From NCBI GenBank assembly GCA_032622095.1, contig CP136061.1:175979692-176043691 (forward strand): a stretch of DNA of 64,000 nucleotides, given 5' to 3'. The notes below the pieces were generated by a model. The model had not been told where the DNA came from. It worked only from the letters and a program-made list of their open reading frames with translations, and did not search any database. Position 1 is the first letter of the stretch, and every line of letters starts with the position of its first letter. A program made the translations under genes and the position numbers. Shown here piece after piece: positions 58,491 through 64,000 of this stretch. The stretch comes from Siphonodentalium dalli. Lineage: Eukaryota > Mollusca > Scaphopoda > Gadilida > Siphonodentaliidae.

Positions 58491-59374
58491 CTATTAAATC
58501 AATAAGAAAGCTAGATCTATGAAACATAAAATCCCGATAAAAGTCGGAGTAATCATGATACAGAACATTTCCGACGCGGTGTTGTTTCCCGATAGTTTCC
58601 CCGATGACGTTATTCCGAAAAGAAACTAAACTCCGAAAGAATCCCGATAGACTATGTACATTTCCCGATAAACGTTTCGTCAATTCCCGATAAACGTTGC
58701 GTCATTTCCCGATAATTTCCCGATAAACGTTGCGTCATTTCCCGATAATTTCCCGATAACTATCGGTATCCTATCGGGAAATCTATCGGGATCCCGATAG
58801 TAGTTTTGAGATGACCCCTTAGACAAATTATCAGTTATAGCTAATCGCTATCGCCATGGTATGTGTTAAACATCTGTTGATCGTGATCGGCCTCTCGTTT
58901 TTTGCCTGAGTACGGCCCTTCGTTAAAATATCTCTGATTATTTACCATTCGGCTTTATTACTCAAACAAATATGAACCAATTTCAATAATTTGTGTTATA
59001 CATGTTCATGTTACTTGCCACACTGTCTCGAATTAGTGCGAAAATCAGGTTTATCCTAATTTTTTGCCTGAGTTTAAACATAGCTGTTCATTTTTCACAA
59101 GTTTTGTCCATCCGGCTCTTCTGATGATGTTTTTTAACCATTATTTGAATGACTGGTCTTATGGAGGAGATAATTGCAGAGGTCCTCAGTACTTGGGTTG
59201 CTACTTGCCCATGCAACCTTTTGTTTTCTACTGGGTTACGTCTAGGAGAGAGCCACAAATAGTTTTGGCCAATCTACCAAAATATGTCATAATTGTTTTC
59301 GGACATGTATCAACATTTGTGTTCATCTCAGCTTTATTTTGTAAATAAGTCACTTATCAATCTCTCTTTTACAG

Positions 59375-59461
59375 CTTGGTATTGTACATATTGAACAAGG
59401 TCACCATCACCTGGCCCAAGATTACTTTGAGAAAGCATTACAGATTGACCCTGAACATGAA
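59375..59461 (+). CDS. Host-gene exon, TPR repeat (part 2)
   Basis: 87-nt exon (29 codons, phase 0 at both ends) between 'tctctcttttacag' and 'gtaagaaaa'. It codes LGIVHIEQGHHHLAQDYFEK then ALQIDPEHE: L7, G8, A20, F24, A27 and P32 of a canonical TPR. Joined after YYN of the 7878-7950 exon it gives one complete 34-residue repeat. The splice signals are excellent. The gene lies on the + strand; further exons must lie outside the window on both sides. TMTC-like identity is possible, not proven. Confidence 0.88.
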
Positions 59462-60530
59462 GTAAGAAAATTGGTTATTTCTTTCAGATTTATAATAAAT
59501 GTTGATACATTTGTTCAGCATACTCATTAATAATCATATGCCCTAACAGTATACACTGTTTATATTCTCTGCCAATCATGAAGATAATGATTAGTTTACT
59601 GGATTATATGCATCCATATCAACATATGATATCACAGCGATGATTATAAATCTTGTCTTAATTAATTTGGAATGAATGTTCGCCACCATAAAGCTTTTCA
59701 AAATAATAACGGAAATTCCTCTCTACTCAAAAACACCGGTATCCGCTTGTGAAATTTAAATACGCACTGGAGTTTTTCCTCTGCTGTAAACTCTGGTAGT
59801 AATTACGGCAAACTCTCAGCAAATTTTCACATTTTAATTTGTGCAGTCCGAGACCGAGATCTTGCGAGATTATGGGAAATTTCAAAATGAAAACGAAACA
59901 GGAAGTTGCAATTTCTGAAAGACAAAAGTGTGGAATGGGAAGGTAAGCGGCACAGAATGACAAACTATGGAACGGAATTTGTAATTTCATGGGACAGCCA
60001 CAATCTCGACGAATAGAGCACGTAGAGGGCTAATTTTTAGCTCAGCAGCACTTGTGCTGTTGCAGCTTTTGTCATCAATTGGAATATCTGATTTTTAGAA
60101 AGATTCTGATGGAGCTTTCAAAGGTAGTTTCCAGGAGAATTTCGGAACATTTTTTTTTGTCGTTTCCTGACAGTTCGATACGCTTTTAATATGCTGTCTG
60201 CGTGCGATAAATTATTTAAACTTGGCCATGAAATGCGTAAGAACTTGGCCATGATACCCATTGAAGCTTATGGTGATGTCAAAATGTTTTTCCGATTTGC
60301 GAAAAAATGTCGACGTAAAATTGTGAAAAAGAAATGACGAAAAATTATGCAATGTCAAAAGCGACTGGCATAAAAGATTGTTAATGTTGAAACCACAAAA
60401 CGTCAATGCCGATGGGCAGCAAAGCATGGAACAAGCCCTCACCACGTGGTATGACAATGATGTTATATATGTATTATATGTTATCATTTATGTCTACTCC
60501 ACAGGTAGCTGGAGTCTTATTAGCTCAACT
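59462..60530 (+). other. Next host intron, unassigned part
   Basis: Begins with the GTAAGA donor. No further exon or repeat recognised before the F1 element at 60531. Confidence 0.5.
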
Positions 60531-61185
60531 TTACTTTGTAAAGTTTGAGCTATTGTCATGGCTTGGTATCCGTCGTCCATGTGTATGCGTGTGTATGTGC
60601 GTGACTTGTCAACAATTTCCTTTAGCACGGGCTACAGGTCGTATCTTTGGTCGGATCATTATGAAATTTGTCATGGCTGTTGACATTGACGTCTAGATGG
60701 GAACGAGTCATTTTGGGGTCATTCGGCAAAAAAACATGGCCATCAGCGGCCATCTTGGATTTCAAAATTCAATCCATTAGCACGGGCTACAGGTGTTCAT
60801 CTGATCATCATGAAATTTGCCATGGATGTTAATATTGACATGTAGATGGGAACGAGTCATTTTGGGGTCGTTCGGCCAAAAATCATGGCTGCCAGCATCC
60901 ATCATGGATTTTACTCTTTGCATGACTAAATTCTTTGGCACGGGCTACAGGTCGTAGCTTTGGTCAGATCTTCATGAAATGTGTCATGGATGTTAATATT
61001 GACATGTAGATGAGAACGAGTCATTTTGGGGTCTTTCGGCAAAAAAACATGCCTGCCGATGGCCATATTGGATTTTACTCTTTGCATAACTAGGCCTTTC
61101 AACTTTCCACATTCCTAATCACTCCATTGACTAACACATGAAATTCTTCCCTTTCCAAGTTGAGCTACAGTGTCATTGACACTTT
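60531..61185 (+). mobile_element. Pearl-like tandem-core element, family F1, copy 3
   Basis: Hairpin end TAGCTCAACTTTACTTTGTA..., GT-type microsatellite (about 60578-60603), three core units ('gatgggaacgagtcatttt' near 60696 and 60847, with a variant near 61011) and the terminal AAGTTGAGCTACAGTGTCATTGACACTTT in pieces to 61185. The shortest complete copy, useful for defining both ends. Confidence 0.8.
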
Positions 61186-61432
61186 CATATTTATGTCAAT
61201 GGGATCAACTCAACAATGGTAGCAGTGATACAAGATCTCCCTCTGGACTTTGGTGAAGACTGTGTGCTTCAAGGAAATGCTGTTGGGCAGTGATAGTGAT
61301 AGCGTAATTCAGTGATAGCGACAATTGGTGAATATATGAGCGTAAAATAAGAGAGTTCTAGCAGAAGTTACAAAAGCGAGTGACTGACTAAAGTGTTAGC
61401 GTATTAGCTTCAGTGTTGAGTGACAATAAATA

Positions 61433-62987
61433 ATGGCGTCATCAGTGAACTACATGTATAAGGTACCTCCTGCCTTTACTACAAAGAAACCTTACAATCG
61501 ATGGGTGGAGGAGTTAAAAGCGTGGCAGACTATGACAGATCTGGATAAAAAGAAGCAAGGGGCGGCGGTAGCATTGTCATTACCTGAAGAAGACAGTAGT
61601 TCTATTAGAGACAAAGTGTTCAGCCAGATAAGTATTGCTGACTTGAATAAGGACAATGGGTTGGAGATATTGATTAAATTCATGGATGAAATTTTCAAAA
61701 GGATGAACTGAGCGAAGCGTATGAATGTTACACAGATTTTTATCGTTTTAAGCGGACAACTGAGATGACAATGGACGAATATGTGACGGAATTCGAAAAA
61801 CTGTATAACAAAAGAAAGCGGTTCAAGATGGAGTGTTGGCTTTTAAACTATTAGAATGTTCAAGAAATGAGAAATAGACAGTTGGTTTTAACAGCGTGGC
61901 AGATTCTCTGTTTAAGCAGATGCAATGAAATTCATTAAAGAAGTTCTTTGGACAACAAGCCACATCGAATGTTACGTCCGGTATCAAAGTTGAACCAGCA
62001 TGCATATATACAGAGGATGTGAACTATACAAGGCGACAGAGTGGCTTTTCTTATGGACATGACAATAGAGGTTACAGGGGTAGAGGACAACAGAGTGGTT
62101 TCCTAGGACAAAGGAGTGGTTATGGAGGGCAGCAAAATAGTTTTATTGGACATCGGTGTGATTTTGGAGGACAAATGAGTGATTTCAAGCACCCAGGCTC
62201 TGTAAACCGCAATAAATTCAGTAGTTTAACGAAGTCGGCTAAGTAAACTAACCCTAATGGAGCAGATGGTTGTCCTCTTTGGTGTCTCAGTTGTGATTCC
62301 ATTCGATATCTTGTAAGAAATTGCCCTCATCATATGAGAATATGAATAAAATAACGGAAAAGGCAGTTCTGTTTAATGGGAATAAAGGAGATGAGTCAAT
62401 TGTTCTTATGTCAGAAGATTTTAATTCAGCCGTGTTGGACAGTGTGTGCAGTGCAACGGTTGCATGAGAAACTTTGATGGAATGCTATCTAGATTCTTTG
62501 AGAACAGATGCAATCTTGAGACAAAGTTCAACATTTGAACAGTGGCACTGTATTCAGATTTGGTGGAGGAACTCTTTTGAAATCTGAAGGGAAATAATTT
62601 TCCCATGCACTATTGCAGGCGTTGAGTGTGACATAGAGACATTCCATTACTTTTGAGTAAGACTGCAATGAAGAAGGCCGAAATGAAACTCGACTTAGTA
62701 AACGATTGTGCATCCATATCTGGTAAAGTTGTGAAATTGCAGTGCACTTCATCAGGACACTATTGTATTCCAATTGATCACACAATTGTGACCATTCAGG
62801 AAACAAAAGAATCACTTCTTTCGTCAGCTGAAGATCCTGATAAAACCAAGATCATTTTGAAACTTCATAAGCAGTTCGCGGATCCCTCTGCAAAAAGGTT
62901 AAAGATGTTGATGAATATTGCAGACGGGTATACTGACAATCATCTAAAATGTGTTGACACAGTGACAGTGTCGTGCGATCTATGTAA
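61433..62987 (+). pseudogene. LTR-retrotransposon gag/pol remnant
   Basis: Gag starts at 61433 (MASSVNYMYKVPP) with 'YNRWVEELKAWQTMTDL' and 'KKKQGAAVALSLPEED'. A frameshift near 61695 and several later stops break it. Downstream come Gly/Arg-rich repeats (62019-62246) and a zinc-knuckle-like 'GCPLWCLSCDS...RNCPHH' (about 62266-62337). A pol part (62653-62987) includes 'LKLHKQFADPSAKRLKML' and 'VSCDLCK', the N-terminal HHCC zinc domain of an integrase with one His changed (FADPS where HPS is usual). No LTR was identified; the 5' side is bounded by the F1 element. The reading is cut by the TTA transposon at 62988. Confidence 0.7.
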
Positions 62988-64000
62988 GGGGTCATCTCAA
63001 AACTACTATCGGGATCCCGATAGATATCCCGATAGGATTCCGATAACTCAAAACTATCTTCTAAATTTCCCGATAGATTCCGATAGAGCGGTCACCATTT
63101 CCCTAAAATATTCCGATACCGCATCTAAATATTCCGATAACGCGCTGATTTCCCGAAAACTTTCTCGAAAACTTTCCGATAGTAACGTAGCGTATTACCA
63201 ACTTTCCGATAATTTACCCATTTATTTCAAGAACAATTAGGCCTACATGTATGTCTGTTTTGATAATCGACGAATCGAGCATGTTTGTTTATGTTTCTGG
63301 TTCTATTTGTTGTCATTACTTTTGGATTCGTCCACAGCCTCCTTCGTAAGCATATTTTTATTGGGGTGGAAGCTTGTTTAAAATAATTAAAACTCTACAC
63401 GTTTCAAGTTTTGATTCCAAGTTATTAAATTGTCCATTGAATTCTTTTTGCATATTATTCATACAGCACATATCTCCTAGAAACGCTCTGAAAGAAACAT
63501 AAAAAGAAATGGTTTCATACAGGTATTATCCCTTCAACACTAGCAATAGACTGTTCCAAAGTGAACGTGATAAAAAATTGAAATATAAATTTGATAAAAC
63601 TCTTTTGGCCCTAGAAATGTTCTCATATAAAACTTTGATTTGATTTGATTTTTTCCCTCATTCATCACAAGATCATATGAATAATATTTTATTTTAATAC
63701 ACTGAGTGAGCAATTTTGAGAATTAAATAAAGTTTTGATCGAAAAGTTCGACAACATTTTCGATTTTCTCTTCAGTTACACGTCCCAACATCACGCCAAT
63801 TCAGCCCAATATTGTGGGCACGGGGATTGCCTGGATTAGTACCCAAATAAATTATGTTGTTAAAGCGCATTGACAAATACATAATCTTGAGTATATTCTC
63901 CACACTATAATCGAAAAATACAAAGGAATGGACACATGATTCAATCAAAATTGTTTATTTAAAAAACACTCCCGCTAAGAAACCCCCACTGATAACGTGC
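62988..64000 (+). mobile_element. Third copy of the CCGATA-word TTA transposon
   Basis: Starts GGGGTCATCTC after TAA (62985-62987) and follows 54132-55130 closely to the window edge, differing by scattered substitutions and a ~25-bp insertion at about 63180-63205. It is inserted within the integrase zinc domain. The other end lies beyond the window. Confidence 0.9.

Larger units (their letters stand above)
54132..58818 (+). mobile_element. Complete TTA-duplicating transposon, CCGATA-word family
   Basis: Ends GGGGTCATCTCAAAACTACT and its inverse, then the perfect palindrome TATCGGGATCCCGATA. TTA occurs on both sides (54129-54131, 58819-58821). The flanks join into repeat D, whose uninterrupted copy at 38938-38955 shows the empty site. 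Subterminal arrays of TTCCCGATAA / ATTCCGATA words lie at 54150-54330 and 58600-58790; near the right end a unit of about 22 bp (CCCGATAAACGTTGCGTCAT) repeats. 4.7 kb. The interior (54700-56820) is an inverted piggyBac-family segment; no transposase was recognised. Confidence 0.88.
7951..59374 (+). other. Inferred 51.4-kb host intron filled with transposons
   Basis: The interval between a GTATGT donor (7951) and a 'tctctcttttacag' acceptor ending at 59374. Both flanking exons are phase 0 at the junction and together complete one TPR. No other host exon was found inside. Essentially every recognisable feature between these points is a transposable element, on both strands. An unseen small exon in between would shorten the intron. 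Confidence 0.65.

Noticed and set aside
61200-61432. 5' LTR or primer-binding site ahead of the gag remnant ('tggtagcagtgata')
   Set aside because: No second LTR copy in the window to compare, and the match to a tRNA 3' end is not good enough to assert.
1-64000. tRNA or rRNA genes
   Set aside because: No credible A-box/B-box pair with clover-leaf potential and no rRNA-like sequence was seen on either strand.

Overview
The window is metazoan nuclear DNA, AT-rich, almost free of ordinary genes and packed with transposable elements. Two short exons with good splice sites (7878-7950 and 59375-59461, + strand) join in phase to code for tetratricopeptide (TPR) repeat sequence. I read them as consecutive exons of one host gene, possibly of the TMTC type, so positions 7951-59374 would be one intron of about 51.4 kb. 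The repeat content (DIRS-like elements with tyrosine recombinase, a Helitron, pearl-like tandem-core elements, hAT, piggyBac-like and TTA-target elements, CR1/Jockey-type LINEs) fits a marine invertebrate such as a mollusc, another lophotrochozoan or an invertebrate deuterostome. I cannot name the species.

Layout. 1-2532: pearl-like tandem-core element family F1. 3300-5990: decayed LINE. 6410-6965: family F3. 7878-7950: host exon. 8240-9465: second F1 copy, opposite orientation. 9780 to about 14500: a broken DIRS-like element (minus) with two hAT-type insertions, each with its target duplication; one hAT holds an 11-unit 68-bp minisatellite. 14670-15520: a repeat whose inverted copy lies at 28795-29650. 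16400-23300: the best preserved element, a minus-strand retrotransposon coding for an SGNH hydrolase, a gag-like protein with a CCCH-type knuckle, RT/RNase H (one in-frame stop) and a tyrosine recombinase with all catalytic residues, followed by a 0.6-kb array of a hairpin motif. 23300-28790: intron with little recognisable.

29960-45400 holds F1/F2 tandem-core fragments, a piggyBac-like element (31602-34305, TTAA ends), a Helitron (35565-36401) whose empty site is visible elsewhere in the window, a tandem block at 41400-42520 and a hAT remnant with a BED finger (43849-45070). 45235-53081 is a three-level nest: a Helitron copy containing a 571-bp MITE (45423-52816) containing a 6.8-kb TTA-duplicating transposon (45805-52624), itself filled with further insertions and arrays. 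53280-58818 holds an inverted partial copy and a complete 4.7-kb copy of a second TTA-duplicating transposon. A third copy at 62988 breaks an LTR-retrotransposon gag/pol remnant (61433-62987).

The most interesting points are the SGNH-bearing tyrosine-recombinase retrotransposon with its hairpin array, and two TTA-target transposon families with palindromic termini and family-specific arrays of CpG-rich words of about 20 bp. Three further word arrays of the same style lie in the nested region. The target duplications and empty sites allow the order of insertions to be read from the sequence.
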